A stretch of 64,000 bases of DNA from Algibacter amylolyticus (GTDB lineage Bacteria; Bacteroidota; Bacteroidia; Flavobacteriales; Flavobacteriaceae), in contig NZ_JACHGE010000002.1 in assembly GCF_014202225.1 (NCBI RefSeq), forward strand, positions 248,001 to 312,000, written 5' to 3'. Of this stretch, positions 1 through 8,949 are shown one piece after another. A model generated the notes under the pieces. That model made no database searches and was not told the origin of the DNA. It saw only the letters and a list, made by a program, of their open reading frames with translations. The first letter of the stretch is position 1, and every line of letters starts with the position of its first letter. Both the position numbers and the translations under genes were made by a program.

Positions 1-1100
1 CTTTAACTCTATGTAACGAGTTAAAACTTTTTAAAAATGGGGATGAAAAATTTAAAGATTTACTTGAAGATTTAAAACAGGCAAAACATCATATTCATTT
101 AGAATACTATATTGTTGAAGATGGTAAAATAGGTACCCAACTTTTAGATATTATTTGTAAAAAAGCTAATGAAGGCGTTCAGGTAAGGTTAACTTATGAT
201 GATGTTGGAAGCAAGCTCTCAAATAAAATGAAACGGCAGTTAAAAGCGAGTGGAGTAGAGCATTACCCTTTTATGCCTGTTGTTTTTTCTAAATTCACAG
301 GAAAGATGAATTATAGAAATCATCGTAAAATAGCCGTTATTGATGGTAAGACGGCTTATGTTGGAGGTATTAATGTTGCCGATGAATATGTTAACGAGTA
401 TAACGATAATTTTTGGAGAGATACCCATTTAAGGCTTGTTGGAGAAGCGGTAAAATCATTGCAAGTCAATTTTTTTACCACATGGCATTTTGTGTCTAAT
501 ACAAATCTTAAAATAGATAAATCCTATTTTCCAGAGGTAACTTGTAAAAATAATGTAGCGGTTCAAATAGCGGCTAGTGGGCCAGATACAGATTGGGCAA
601 ATATTATGGAAGCCATTTTTACGGCCATAACAACTGCCGAAGATTATGTGTATATAACAACGCCTTACTTTGTGCCAAACGATCAAATTATCACAGCGTT
701 ACAAGTGGCATCTAAAAGTGGAGTAGATATAAAACTTATAATCCCTAAAAAATCCGATTCGTGGGTTGTTAAGCATGCCACCAATTCTTATTTAGAGCGT
801 TTATTCGATGCCGATATTGAAGTGTACCGTTATACTAAAGGCTTTATTCATGCAAAAACTATCGTGGTTGACGATATTTTTTCAACGGTAGGAACCTCCA
901 ATATGGACTACAGGAGCTTTAATATTAATTTTGAAGTCAATGCCTTTATATATGATATTGAAACGAGTAAAGTATTAAAACAGCATTTTTTAGATGATCT
1001 TGAGGTATGCCAAAAAGTGGATCCAGCCCAATGGTCAGAACGCTCTAAATTCGAAAAAGTAAAAGAATCGTATTGCAGGCTGTGGTCGCCTTTAATTTAA
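1..1100 (+). CDS. cls: Cardiolipin synthase, phospholipase D family (5' end outside window)
   Basis: The reading frame is open from base 3, so the gene starts before the window; about 365 C-terminal residues are visible of a protein usually near 480. Two HKD (HxKxxxxD) motifs of the phospholipase D superfamily are present. The first is HRKIAVID, with GGIN downstream, near base 330. The second is HAKTIVVD, followed by GTSNMDYRS, near base 850. In this family the two motifs form one active site that joins phosphatidyl groups to make cardiolipin at the inner membrane. The N-terminal membrane segments expected of Cls lie upstream and cannot be checked. The internal ATG at 228 is not the true start, because coding similarity continues upstream of it. 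The gene converges on the next one, with 8 bases between the stops. Confidence 0.9.
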   Translation, partial: LTLCNELKLFKNGDEKFKDLLEDLKQAKHHIHLEYYIVEDGKIGTQLLDIICKKANEGVQVRLTYDDVGSKLSNKMKRQLKASGVEHYPFMPVVFSKFTGKMNYRNHRKIAVIDGKTAYVGGINVADEYVNEYNDNFWRDTHLRLVGEAVKSLQVNFFTTWHFVSNTNLKIDKSYFPEVTCKNNVAVQIAASGPDTDWANIMEAIFTAITTAEDYVYITTPYFVPNDQIITALQVASKSGVDIKLIIPKKSDSWVVKHATNSYLERLFDADIEVYRYTKGFIHAKTIVVDDIFSTVGTSNMDYRSFNINFEVNAFIYDIETSKVLKQHFLDDLEVCQKVDPAQWSERSKFEKVKESYCRLWSPLI

Positions 1101-1108
1101 TTTTGAGT

Positions 1109-1687
1109 TTATCTACCTCTTCTTTTTTGAGATCTTACTGAAGCGCCTCCACCATAATGTTGAGTAGGACCAGCGGCTTGCTTCATGTTTTGTTTCATCA
1201 TTTTAATTTGCTCAGTAAGCATGCCTTGTTTGTCCAGCTTCTGTGCTTCAGATAATAATTTTTGAGCCTCTTGTTTTCTGCGTTTAGAAAAAGCAATACC
1301 TGCTAAATTTAATTTAGCCATGGCAATATCATGATCCATAGATAAACCTAATGAAAGCGATTTTTTAAAGTATTTCTCGGCTTCATTCATATTATCTTGA
1401 GAAACCATTATACCATGTAAATAATTAAAGTAACCTTGTTGCTTTGTTACTAATGCAGCTTCAGGATTTTTAATTTTGTTTAGCCATTTTTTAGCACCTT
1501 CAAAATCTTGTTTTCTTAATCTTAAAAAGGCAAGTAAAATAAACTCATTTTTAAAATATAGAAATATAAATATTAGCGATAAAAATATAAGGGCAATACC
1601 GTTTCCAATTTCACCTTCTGTAAATTGATAAATAGCAAAAGCAATGATTCCTGCAGCAATGATTAGTTTTATAATTTTATTGTACAT
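1109..1687 (-). CDS. TPR-like membrane protein of unknown function
   Basis: A 192-residue protein. Two hydrophobic segments at about residues 5-22 and 27-50 form a membrane hairpin. A soluble part from about 55 to 160 follows with helical, TPR-like pairs (for example NMNEAEKYFKKSLSLG and RKQEAQKLLSEAQKLD). The tail is basic and rich in Gly, Gln and Arg. Such proteins are common in Flavobacteriaceae and usually annotated as hypothetical or TPR-repeat proteins. A scaffolding role at the membrane is possible, but nothing in the sequence points to a partner. The ATG at 1687 begins a clean hydrophobic segment and is a good start. The gene is monocistronic and faces away from rpmH. Confidence 0.65.
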   Translation of the reverse strand: MYNKIIKLIIAAGIIAFAIYQFTEGEIGNGIALIFLSLIFIFLYFKNEFILLAFLRLRKQDFEGAKKWLNKIKNPEAALVTKQQGYFNYLHGIMVSQDNMNEAEKYFKKSLSLGLSMDHDIAMAKLNLAGIAFSKRRKQEAQKLLSEAQKLDKQGMLTEQIKMMKQNMKQAAGPTQHYGGGASVRSQKRRGR

Positions 1688-1889
1688 AATTTTATATTTA
1701 TAATAGAAAAAAGCGGTTTTTAATTATTAAAATAAACAGCTTTGAGGTTTTAAGAGTGCAAAGAAACTAAATTTTTATTAAAATATGCATATAGATAATT
1801 GACAAAGTATAGGGTTACCCCAAATAAATAAAGGTCTAGCATGTGTTTTTGCGTTCTTAAAAATTTTTATGAAATTTTTTTAAAAATGA

Positions 1890-1920
1890 TTTGCAAAGTA
1901 ATAAAGGCTTTGTATATTTG
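1890..1920 (+). promoter_or_regulatory. Promoter of rpmH, Bacteroidota type
   Basis: TTTG at 1890-1893, a 19-base spacer, and TATATTTG at 1913-1920 match the Bacteroidota housekeeping promoter (TTTG at -33, TAnnTTTG at -7) exactly. The predicted start of transcription is near 1927, giving a leader of roughly 55 bases before rpmH. Confidence 0.8.
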
Positions 1921-1981
1921 CCCTCGGTTTTAACACAGCCATTCATACATAAAATACTATACAGATTTAAAAAAATAAGTT

Positions 1982-2143
1982 ATGCCAAAAAGAACGTTTC
2001 AGCCGTCAAAAAGAAAAAGAAGAAACAAACATGGTTTCAGAGAAAGAATGGCTTCTGCTAATGGTAGAAAGGTATTAGCTCGTAGAAGAGCTAAGGGAAG
2101 AAAAAAATTATCTGTTTCAACTGAAACTAGACATAAAAAATAA
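1982..2143 (+). CDS. rpmH: Ribosomal protein L34
   Basis: A 53-residue, very basic protein beginning [20 protein letters not shown] and containing [20 protein letters not shown], the classic L34 signature covering nearly the full length. It is a structural protein of the large ribosomal subunit. The C-terminal extension ([11 protein letters not shown]) is slightly longer than in Escherichia coli, as is usual in Bacteroidota. The gene has a consensus promoter upstream and a strong terminator directly downstream, so it is probably transcribed alone. The usual neighbours (rnpA, yidD, dnaA) are absent, which is normal for this phylum. Confidence 0.97.
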   Translation: MPKRTFQPSKRKRRNKHGFRERMASANGRKVLARRRAKGRKKLSVSTETRHKK

Positions 2144-2165
2144 TGATTAACAATTGTTGATAATT

Positions 2166-2198
2166 AAAAGGTATTACTTAACGGTAATGCCTTTTTTT
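2166..2198 (+). terminator. Rho-independent terminator of rpmH
   Basis: A stem of 9 pairs with one G-U (AGGTATTAC at 2169-2177 with GTAATGCCT at 2184-2192, loop TTAACG) is followed by a run of seven T. Confidence 0.85.
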
Positions 2199-2213
2199 AT
2201 ATCTACTGATTAC

Positions 2214-2221
2214 TATTTTTG
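2214..2221 (+). promoter_or_regulatory. Putative -7 box upstream of carB
   Basis: TATTTTTG fits TAnnTTTG and ends 35 bases before the carB ATG. There is no clear TTTG at the -33 position, so the match is partial. No pyrimidine-responsive element was recognised between this box and the start codon. Confidence 0.45.
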
Positions 2222-2256
2222 CAACACATTAAAGTACAACATAATAACGAGTAAAA

Positions 2257-5109
2257 ATGCCGAAAAATCCTAAACTAAAATCGATATTAATTATTGGCTC
2301 AGGTCCTATTGTAATTGGTCAAGCATGTGAATTTGATTATTCTGGAACTCAAGCTTTACGTTCGCTTAGAGAAGATGGAATTGAAACCATTCTAATCAAT
2401 TCTAATCCTGCAACAATCATGACCGATCCAGCTATGGCCGATCATGTTTACCTGCTGCCTTTAAATACAAAATCGATTATTCAAATCTTAAAAGAACATC
2501 CACAAATTGATGCCGTTTTACCAACAATGGGTGGTCAAACTGCTTTAAATTTATGTATTGAAGCTGATGAAAAAGGCATTTGGAAAGATTTTGATGTAGA
2601 AATTATTGGTGTTAATATTGATGCAATTAATATTACTGAAGATAGAGAGAAGTTTAGAGAGTTAATGCTTAAAATAGGCATTCCAATGGCTCCTCAAGCA
2701 ACAGCAACTTCTTATTTAAAAGGTAAAGAAATTGCACAAGAGTTTGGTTTCCCTTTAATTATTAGAGCCTCGTTTACTTTAGGTGGAGCAGGAGCATCTT
2801 TTGTTTATAAAGAAGAAGATTTTGATGAATTATTAACTCGCGGATTAGAGATTTCTCCCATTCACGAAGTAATGATTGATAAGGCTTTAATAGGCTGGAA
2901 AGAATATGAATTAGAGTTACTTAGAGATTCAAATGATAATGTTGTAATTATTTGTTCTATCGAGAATATGGATCCAATAGGTATTCATACAGGAGATTCT
3001 ATAACTGTAGCTCCAGCAATGACTTTAAGCGATAAAACGTATCAAAAAATGCGTGATATGGCTATCCACATGATGCGTAATATTGGTGATTTTGCAGGTG
3101 GTTGTAACGTGCAATTTGCAGTAAGTCCAGATGAAAAAGAGGATATTATTGCTATTGAAATTAACCCACGTGTATCACGTTCTTCTGCATTAGCAAGTAA
3201 AGCAACAGGTTATCCTATTGCAAAAATTGCTGCTAAATTAGCTTTAGGATATCACTTAGATGAATTGAATAACCAAATTACAAAATCGACTTCAGCTTTA
3301 TTTGAGCCTACTTTAGATTATGTAATTGTAAAAATACCACGTTGGAACTTCGATAAATTTGAAGGATCAGACCGTACCTTAGGGCTTCAAATGAAATCTG
3401 TAGGTGAAGTTATGGGTATTGGACGTTCATTTCAAGAAGCGTTGCACAAGGCTACACAATCGCTTGAAATTAAGCGTAATGGTTTAGGTGCAGATGCTAA
3501 AGAGAATAAAAATTATGATGAAATTATAGAAAAACTGACCTATGCTTCATGGGATAGAGTTTTTATAATTTATGATGCTATTAGAATGGGAATCCCATTA
3601 AGTAGAATCCACGAGATTACTAAAATCGATATGTGGTTCTTAAAGCAATACGAAGACTTACATTTCTTAAATAACGAAATTTCAACCTTTACTATTGATA
3701 CTATACAAAAGGATTTACTATTAGAAGCAAAACAAAAAGGCTATGGCGACAGACAAATAGCACACATGTTAGGCTGTTTAGAGAGTCAAGTATATAGTAA
3801 GAGAGAAGAGTTAGGAGTAAATAGAGTTTATAAATTAGTTGATACTTGTGCTGCCGAATTTCAAGCAAAAACACCATACTACTATTCTACTTTCGAGAGT
3901 GATATGGAAACTGCCGATGGTAACCGTTATGCAGATAACGAGAGTGTAGTATCAGACAAGAAAAAAGTGATTGTTTTAGGTTCTGGTCCAAATAGAATTG
4001 GTCAAGGAATTGAGTTCGATTACTGTTGTGTGCACGGTGTACTAGCCGCTGCAGAATGTGGTTACGAAACCATCATGATTAACTGTAATCCAGAAACGGT
4101 TTCAACCGATTTTGATACAGCCGATAAACTATACTTCGAGCCTGTATTCTGGGAACACATCTACGATATTATTAAGCACGAAAAACCAGAAGGTGTTATC
4201 GTTCAGCTTGGTGGGCAAACAGCCTTAAAACTAGCCGAAAAACTAACAAAATATGGTATTAAAATACTAGGAACTAGCTTCGAATCTTTAGATTTAGCTG
4301 AAGATAGAGGACATTTCTCAAGATTATTAAAAGAAAACAACATTCCTTACCCAGAGTTTGATATTGCTACAACAGCCGATGAAGCTGCAGCAATTGCCGA
4401 TGTTTTAGATTTCCCAATATTAGTGCGTCCTTCTTATGTATTAGGAGGTCAAGGGATGAAAATTGTAATAAACAAAGAAGAGCTTGAAAAACACGTAGTC
4501 GATTTATTAAGCAGAATGCCAGGGAATCAATTACTATTAGATCATTATTTAGATGGAGCTATTGAGGCAGAAGCCGATGCCATTTGCGATGGTGAAAATG
4601 TGTACATTATAGGTATCATGGAACACATCGAGCCATGTGGTGTCCACTCCGGAGACAGTAACTCATTATTACCTCCATTTAACTTAGGCGACTTAGTTAT
4701 GCAACAAATTGTAGACCACACTAAAAAAATCGCATTAGCGCTTAATACAGTAGGTTTAATAAACATTCAGTTTGCAATAAAAGATGATACTGTTTACATT
4801 ATTGAAGCGAATCCTAGAGCATCAAGAACGGTTCCTTTTATAGCCAAAGCATACGGAGAGCCTTATGTAAATTATGCAACAAAAGTAATGTTAGGAGAGA
4901 AGAAGGTAACAGATTTCGATTTCAAACCAAAGTTAAATGGTTATGCTATTAAACAACCAGTATTCTCGTTTAATAAATTCCATAATGTAAATAAGAAACT
5001 AGGACCAGAAATGAAAAGTACTGGAGAAAGCATCTTATTTATAGACAGCTTAAAAGATGATGCCTTTTACGATTTATACTCAAGACGTAAAATGTATTTA
5101 AGTAAATAA
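2257..5109 (+). CDS. carB: Carbamoyl-phosphate synthase, large subunit, lacking the C-terminal MGS-like domain
   Basis: The 950-residue protein makes carbamoyl phosphate from ammonia (channelled from the CarA glutaminase), bicarbonate and two ATP, feeding arginine and pyrimidine synthesis. Both homologous ATP-grasp halves are present, each opening with the same signature: IGSGPIVIGQACEFDYSGTQ near residue 13 and LGSGPNRIGQGIEFDYCCVH near residue 575. The oligomerisation region lies between them. E. coli CarB has 1073 residues, the last ~140 forming the MGS-like domain that binds UMP and ornithine. Here the protein stops soon after GPEMKSTGES, so that domain is missing. The reading frame is clean and a strong terminator follows the stop, so this is not a local frameshift. 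carA is not in the window. Shorter CarB forms are known in this phylum. Confidence 0.96.
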   Translation: MPKNPKLKSILIIGSGPIVIGQACEFDYSGTQALRSLREDGIETILINSNPATIMTDPAMADHVYLLPLNTKSIIQILKEHPQIDAVLPTMGGQTALNLCIEADEKGIWKDFDVEIIGVNIDAINITEDREKFRELMLKIGIPMAPQATATSYLKGKEIAQEFGFPLIIRASFTLGGAGASFVYKEEDFDELLTRGLEISPIHEVMIDKALIGWKEYELELLRDSNDNVVIICSIENMDPIGIHTGDSITVAPAMTLSDKTYQKMRDMAIHMMRNIGDFAGGCNVQFAVSPDEKEDIIAIEINPRVSRSSALASKATGYPIAKIAAKLALGYHLDELNNQITKSTSALFEPTLDYVIVKIPRWNFDKFEGSDRTLGLQMKSVGEVMGIGRSFQEALHKATQSLEIKRNGLGADAKENKNYDEIIEKLTYASWDRVFIIYDAIRMGIPLSRIHEITKIDMWFLKQYEDLHFLNNEISTFTIDTIQKDLLLEAKQKGYGDRQIAHMLGCLESQVYSKREELGVNRVYKLVDTCAAEFQAKTPYYYSTFESDMETADGNRYADNESVVSDKKKVIVLGSGPNRIGQGIEFDYCCVHGVLAAAECGYETIMINCNPETVSTDFDTADKLYFEPVFWEHIYDIIKHEKPEGVIVQLGGQTALKLAEKLTKYGIKILGTSFESLDLAEDRGHFSRLLKENNIPYPEFDIATTADEAAAIADVLDFPILVRPSYVLGGQGMKIVINKEELEKHVVDLLSRMPGNQLLLDHYLDGAIEAEADAICDGENVYIIGIMEHIEPCGVHSGDSNSLLPPFNLGDLVMQQIVDHTKKIALALNTVGLINIQFAIKDDTVYIIEANPRASRTVPFIAKAYGEPYVNYATKVMLGEKKVTDFDFKPKLNGYAIKQPVFSFNKFHNVNKKLGPEMKSTGESILFIDSLKDDAFYDLYSRRKMYLSK

Positions 5110-5130
5110 ACAGATTATATTATAAATTTA

Positions 5131-5159
5131 AAAATCCCGTTTTATACGGGATTTTTTTT
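5131..5159 (+). terminator. Rho-independent terminator of carB
   Basis: A perfect 10-pair stem (AAAATCCCGT with ACGGGATTTT, loop TTTAT) is followed by a run of eight T, 21 bases after the carB stop. Confidence 0.9.
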
Positions 5160-5162
5160 GTT

Positions 5163-5327
5163 TTGGGCGTTACCACAAGGGTCGGGCTTTCCGCTATATC
5201 TTTTTTTTAAGGCATTTTTAGGATTAGGCATTGTGGCAATCTATAAGCCTAAAGTATATAAAAAGGTTTTGATAATTGTTAAAAAAAAGGATGCCGCTTC
5301 AATCCCTAACGCAACTATCCGCTAAAG
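5163..5327 (+). repeat. Dispersed intergenic repeat, copy A (type I, long loop)
   Basis: The left end TTGGGCGTTACC-CAAGGGTCGGGCTTTCCGCT leads into a T8 tract; an A8 tract then leads into GGATGCCGCTTCAATCCCTAACGC, and the tail ends TATCCGCTAAAG. The T and A tracts can pair. They enclose about 70 bases of unrelated sequence, longer than in copy C. The copy lies between the convergent genes carB and the thioesterase. It belongs to the same family as the copies near 19.9, 24.0, 30.0, 33.1, 42.7 and 46.9 kb. Confidence 0.85.
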
Positions 5328-5382
5328 TTTATCAAAACACTAAGGGTTTATGTATGCTTTTAAAAATTATGGAATACAACAA

Positions 5383-5928
5383 CTAAGACTCAAAAAGCTC
5401 GATAGTTGCATTTTGTGTTTTAATTAAGTCCAAATGCTCTTCCATTTTAAACTCAGATGAATTAAACCTAGAAGACCGTGTTCTTGTTTGTTCCTGTCTA
5501 GCAATACTTCTGGCAAAACGCCTAATACTTTGTTTACTATCTAAAATTAAACCAGGCACCTTAACGTTTTTACCGTTTTCATCTTTGGCAACCATAGTAA
5601 AATAAGATGAGTTACAATGCTTAATTTCCCCGGTTTGAATGTTTTGAGATTCCACACGAAGTCCAATAACCATCGAGGTTCTACCTGTATAATTTACAGA
5701 TGCTTTAAGGGTAACTAATTCGCCAACCTCAATAGGGTTTAAAAAATCAACCTTGTTTACCGATGCTGTAACACAATAATGTCTAGAGTGCTTTGAGGCG
5801 CATGCAAATGCAATTTGATCCATTAAATTTAAAATATGCCCACCATGAATTTTACCACTAAAATTAGAGTGCGCCGGTAACATAAGTTCTGTAATTGATA
5901 CTTGAGAATCTTTAGCGTGTTTAAACAT
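5383..5928 (-). CDS. Acyl-CoA thioesterase, hotdog fold
   Basis: The 181-residue protein carries the hotdog signature of the YciA/BACH-type acyl-CoA hydrolases: NFSGKIHGGHILNLMDQIAF near residues 22-41 and YCVTASVNKVDFLNPIEVGE near 50-70. Such enzymes hydrolyse acyl-CoA to free fatty acid and CoA in the cytoplasm. The frame is open further upstream to 5997, but that would run into the preceding gene; the ATG at 5928 (MFKHAKDSQVSITELMLPAH) leaves 14 bases after the upstream stop and matches the family start. It probably forms one transcription unit with the next two genes upstream. The substrate chain length cannot be inferred. Confidence 0.88.
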   Translation of the reverse strand: MFKHAKDSQVSITELMLPAHSNFSGKIHGGHILNLMDQIAFACASKHSRHYCVTASVNKVDFLNPIEVGELVTLKASVNYTGRTSMVIGLRVESQNIQTGEIKHCNSSYFTMVAKDENGKNVKVPGLILDSKQSIRRFARSIARQEQTRTRSSRFNSSEFKMEEHLDLIKTQNATIELFES

Positions 5929-5942
5929 ATTATGTGTTGGTT

Positions 5943-6290
5943 TTAGTTTTTTTCTTCTTCTACTTGTGTAATAAAATATTTGGTATCGCCTAGCCAAAAT
6001 AAAGTTTTGTAACGCTCAAAATAATGGAGTTTTACAAATTTACCTTGATACTTAGTTAGGTCTTCAATAACTTCTTTTTGGTTGTCTTCCACCGAAAAAA
6101 TAAATATTTGCGATTCCGATACGCCTTGGCTTATTTCGCCTTCCCAGGTTTTAAAAAGCATACCTCTGCTACTAAACTTAACGAGTTTCCCTGCGCGTAC
6201 ACCTTCACTATAGTGTACAAAGTATATAAAGCTGAAATAACCAGCAATTATTAAAAGGAAGACTATAAATGTTTTAAAAAGAAATTTCAT
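5943..6290 (-). CDS. Small membrane-anchored protein, unknown function
   Basis: A 115-residue protein. One N-terminal hydrophobic segment (residues 4-26, FLFKTFIVFLLIIAGYFSFI) is followed by an extracytoplasmic domain with short beta-type segments (GKLVKFSSRGMLFKTWEGEI, YQGKFVKLHYFERYKTLFWL). Close relatives in Flavobacteriaceae are sometimes labelled 6-phosphogluconate dehydrogenase. Nothing here supports that: there is no Rossmann motif and the size is far too small. It sits 9 bases after rmuC and 14 bases before the thioesterase on the same strand, so the three are probably cotranscribed. The function is unknown. Confidence 0.7.
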   Translation of the reverse strand: MKFLFKTFIVFLLIIAGYFSFIYFVHYSEGVRAGKLVKFSSRGMLFKTWEGEISQGVSESQIFIFSVEDNQKEVIEDLTKYQGKFVKLHYFERYKTLFWLGDTKYFITQVEEEKN

Positions 6291-6299
6291 AAAATAAGT

Positions 6300-7691
6300 T
6301 TAAATATCGTCGTCGTCTTGCGCACGTTTAATTATAGCTTCTGGAAGTGCTTTTTTAGCTTTTGCACCCATTTTCTTAAGTTTTTCAACACTGGTAATTA
6401 AGTTACCTCTGCCTTCAAACAACTTGTTCATAGCAGAATTATAGTCCACCTTAGATGCATCAATTTTTTTACCAACACCTATTAAATCTTTCATTAAGCC
6501 TTCAAACTTATCATATAAATTTCCAGCTTGTTTGGCTATTTCAATGGCGTTACGTTGTTGTTTTTCATTATTCCACATGCTATCAATAGTTCGCAATGTA
6601 GCCAATAACGTAGAAGGTGTTACAATAACAATATTCTTTTCAAAAGCCTTGTTGTAAATAGAGTTATCTTCATTTACAACAACTGCAAAAGCAGGTTCTA
6701 TAGGTATAAATAACAACACAAAATCTGGCGATTCTATATCGTATAAATCTTGGTAATTTTTTTCCGAAAGCTGGTCCACATGCCTTCTAATAGAATTTAC
6801 ATGCGCTTTTAAATGCATTGGTTTGTCATCATCATCTGCATTTACCAAACGTTCGTAATCTGTTAAAGATACTTTACTATCAATAATCATCTTTTTCCCG
6901 TCAGGAAGATTTAAAACCACATCTGGCAATACACGCGTGCCATCTTCGCGAGTAAAATTTTGCTGTACAAAATACTCTCTATCTTTCTCTAAACCAGATT
7001 TTTCTAAAACGCGTTCTAAAACGAGTTCACCCCAATTTCCTTGCATTTTACTATCGCCTTTTAGGGCTCTGGTAAGGTTTGTGGCCTCTTTAGTCATTTG
7101 CTGGTTTAAATCTTTTAGGCCTAACAACTGCTCCTTTAAAGCCGAATGCATACTAATGCTTTCCTTTTGTGTTAAATCTACCTTTTCTTCAAAATTTTTA
7201 ATTTTTTCTTGAAGCGGATTTAAAATGTTTTTAATGTTTTCTTTATTCTGAAGTGTAAATTTTTCCGATTTTTCATCCAGTATTTTGGTAGCTAAAAGTT
7301 CAAAATCTTTACGAAGTTGTTCTTGGCGTAACTCTAATTCTTTATCGCGTTTTAAGTTTAATTCTTGAAGATTTTCAAATTCTGAATTTTTCCTAGCCAA
7401 TTCCGTGTTTAAAAAATCCTTTTCACGTCTAATATCTTCGCGCTCCGATTCTGTTTTAGATATAACTTGACGCAGTTCTTCAATTTGATTTGAAAAATGT
7501 TGGTTTTGTTTTTCGTTTTCGGTTTGATGATGTGCTTTTAAATCATCAATTTGTAGTTGCAGGTTTGTATTACGTTCTTCAAGAGTACTTTGTTCGCTTT
7601 TACTTTTAAGTTTTGTAAAAAGCATGCCTAAATAACCACCTATTGCAGCGGAAATTAGTATTGCGATAATGAGAATAAGACTGTCGTTCAT
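6300..7691 (-). CDS. rmuC: DNA recombination protein RmuC
   Basis: A 463-residue protein. An N-terminal membrane helix (LILIIAILISAAIGGYLGML) is followed by a long coiled coil to about residue 185 and then the RmuC nuclease-like domain, with GNWGELVLERVLEKSGL, LPDGKKMIIDSKVSL and ESPDFVLLFIPIEPAF. In E. coli RmuC limits rearrangement at inverted repeats, and the domain resembles restriction endonucleases. The frame continues up to an ATG at 7736. However, a -7 box (TATCTTTG on this strand) lies at 7712-7719, inside that extension, and the membrane helix directly follows the ATG at 7691. The shorter start is therefore preferred. Confidence 0.93.
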   Translation of the reverse strand: MNDSLILIIAILISAAIGGYLGMLFTKLKSKSEQSTLEERNTNLQLQIDDLKAHHQTENEKQNQHFSNQIEELRQVISKTESEREDIRREKDFLNTELARKNSEFENLQELNLKRDKELELRQEQLRKDFELLATKILDEKSEKFTLQNKENIKNILNPLQEKIKNFEEKVDLTQKESISMHSALKEQLLGLKDLNQQMTKEATNLTRALKGDSKMQGNWGELVLERVLEKSGLEKDREYFVQQNFTREDGTRVLPDVVLNLPDGKKMIIDSKVSLTDYERLVNADDDDKPMHLKAHVNSIRRHVDQLSEKNYQDLYDIESPDFVLLFIPIEPAFAVVVNEDNSIYNKAFEKNIVIVTPSTLLATLRTIDSMWNNEKQQRNAIEIAKQAGNLYDKFEGLMKDLIGVGKKIDASKVDYNSAMNKLFEGRGNLITSVEKLKKMGAKAKKALPEAIIKRAQDDDDI

Positions 7692-7711
7692 TAAGAGGAT
7701 TGAAATTTCCT

Positions 7712-7719
7712 CAAAGATA
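7712..7719 (-). promoter_or_regulatory. -7 box upstream of rmuC
   Basis: CAAAGATA on the plus strand reads TATCTTTG on the minus strand, a full TAnnTTTG match. It implies transcription starting near 7705 and so supports the rmuC start at 7691. The -33 element is not at the ideal distance. Confidence 0.5.
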
Positions 7720-7821
7720 GGTATTTTGCTATTCAAAGGGAAGTGAAGAACCTAGATTAAAGAAGATTCTTCACTGATTATAGTTTTTATTAAAATATAG
7801 GTTTTAATATTCTTAGCGAAT

Positions 7822-8877
7822 TTAAGGTCTGGCTTCTAAAATTAGGTTAAAAGGTGTTTCAGTAGCCCTCTTAAACCTAGAAAAACCACCCGCAGTAATG
7901 GTTTGTTTTAAGCGTTTTTCGCCAGATTGTGCGCCTAAGGCTTTACCAACTTCTTGATTTAAAGAACATGGCACACAAAGTAGCGTTGAAAAGGCATAAA
8001 AAGCGCGCCCTACTGGATTTAAGTTTTCTTGTAATGAATCGTTTGCAAAAGGCTCTACAACCATGAGAGTGCCATCTGGTTTTAAAGCTTTTTTCACATA
8101 ATTACAGGCTCCAACAGGATCTCCCATATCATGTAAGCAATCAAAAAAGGTTATAAAGTCATAGTCTTTTCCAGGAAAATCTTTTGCCTTTGCAACGGCG
8201 AATGATGTATTAGTAACACCTGCATTCTTAGCCCTTTCTTTTGCTTGTTCTATAGATTTTTCATGATAATCATAACCAACAAAAGTGGAGTTTGGAAACG
8301 CTTTAGCCATAATGATAGTAGATGCAGCATGACCACAGCCAATATCTGCGACTTTTGCTCCTTGTTTTAATTTTTCAACCACACCATCTAAAGAAGGTAA
8401 CCAGTTATCAATTAAATTTCCTTCATAGGATGGACTGAAAAACTTTTCGGTACCACAAAACAAACAGGTATTATGGTCTCCCCATGAAACACCATCGCCA
8501 GTTTTAAATGCTTTTTCAAGTTTTGGTTCATCAAAATATAAGGACGAAATGGCATAAAATGCACCGGTCATAAATACAGGACTTTTGGCATTTCCAAATA
8601 CCATGGTTTGTTCCGGAGACATGGAAAAGGTATTGGTGTTCTCATCGTAATTAATATAACCAGAAGCAGCTTGTGCAGAAGCCCATTCTCGAATATATCT
8701 CTCGGCAGTATTTGTAGCATCTGCTAATTGTTGTGAAGACATTGCTCCAGACTCTGAAAGTGTTTTGTACAGGCCTAGTTTATCTCCAATAGTGACTAAA
8801 GGGCCATTGGCAGCGGCACCCATTTCGGTAACTACTTTGCCTAGGAGGTCGTTTAATTTTGTTTCATTTAATTCCAT
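7822..8877 (-). CDS. Class I SAM-dependent methyltransferase with N-terminal winged helix
   Basis: A 351-residue protein. An N-terminal winged-helix dimerisation region (about residues 1-90, with LADATNTAERYIREWASAQA) is followed by a Rossmann methyltransferase domain. Motif I is VADIGCGHA at 176-184, then FVGYDYHE, and FITFFDCLHDMGDP. The arrangement is that of the Rv2258c-like group: small-molecule methyltransferases with an O-methyltransferase-type dimerisation domain. The substrate is not known. Cysteines cluster at 138-141 (CLFC) and near 300 (LLCVPCSL), where they might bind substrate or metal, but this is speculative. The gene stands alone; upstream lie the remains of a SCO1-family gene. 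Confidence 0.82.
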   Translation of the reverse strand: MELNETKLNDLLGKVVTEMGAAANGPLVTIGDKLGLYKTLSESGAMSSQQLADATNTAERYIREWASAQAASGYINYDENTNTFSMSPEQTMVFGNAKSPVFMTGAFYAISSLYFDEPKLEKAFKTGDGVSWGDHNTCLFCGTEKFFSPSYEGNLIDNWLPSLDGVVEKLKQGAKVADIGCGHAASTIIMAKAFPNSTFVGYDYHEKSIEQAKERAKNAGVTNTSFAVAKAKDFPGKDYDFITFFDCLHDMGDPVGACNYVKKALKPDGTLMVVEPFANDSLQENLNPVGRAFYAFSTLLCVPCSLNQEVGKALGAQSGEKRLKQTITAGGFSRFKRATETPFNLILEARP

Positions 8878-8949
8878 AATTATAAATTTAGATTGTTAAT
8901 AATCTGTACCTAGCTATTAATTAGGGAATGTTTTTAGTGCATATATATC

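Noticed and set aside
5383-5997. Longer start of the thioesterase at 5997
   Set aside because: It would overlap the upstream gene and add 23 residues unlike the family. The ATG at 5928 is better.
5943-6290. Annotation as 6-phosphogluconate dehydrogenase
   Set aside because: At 115 residues with a membrane anchor and no nucleotide-binding motif it cannot be that enzyme; the label seems to spread by homology alone.
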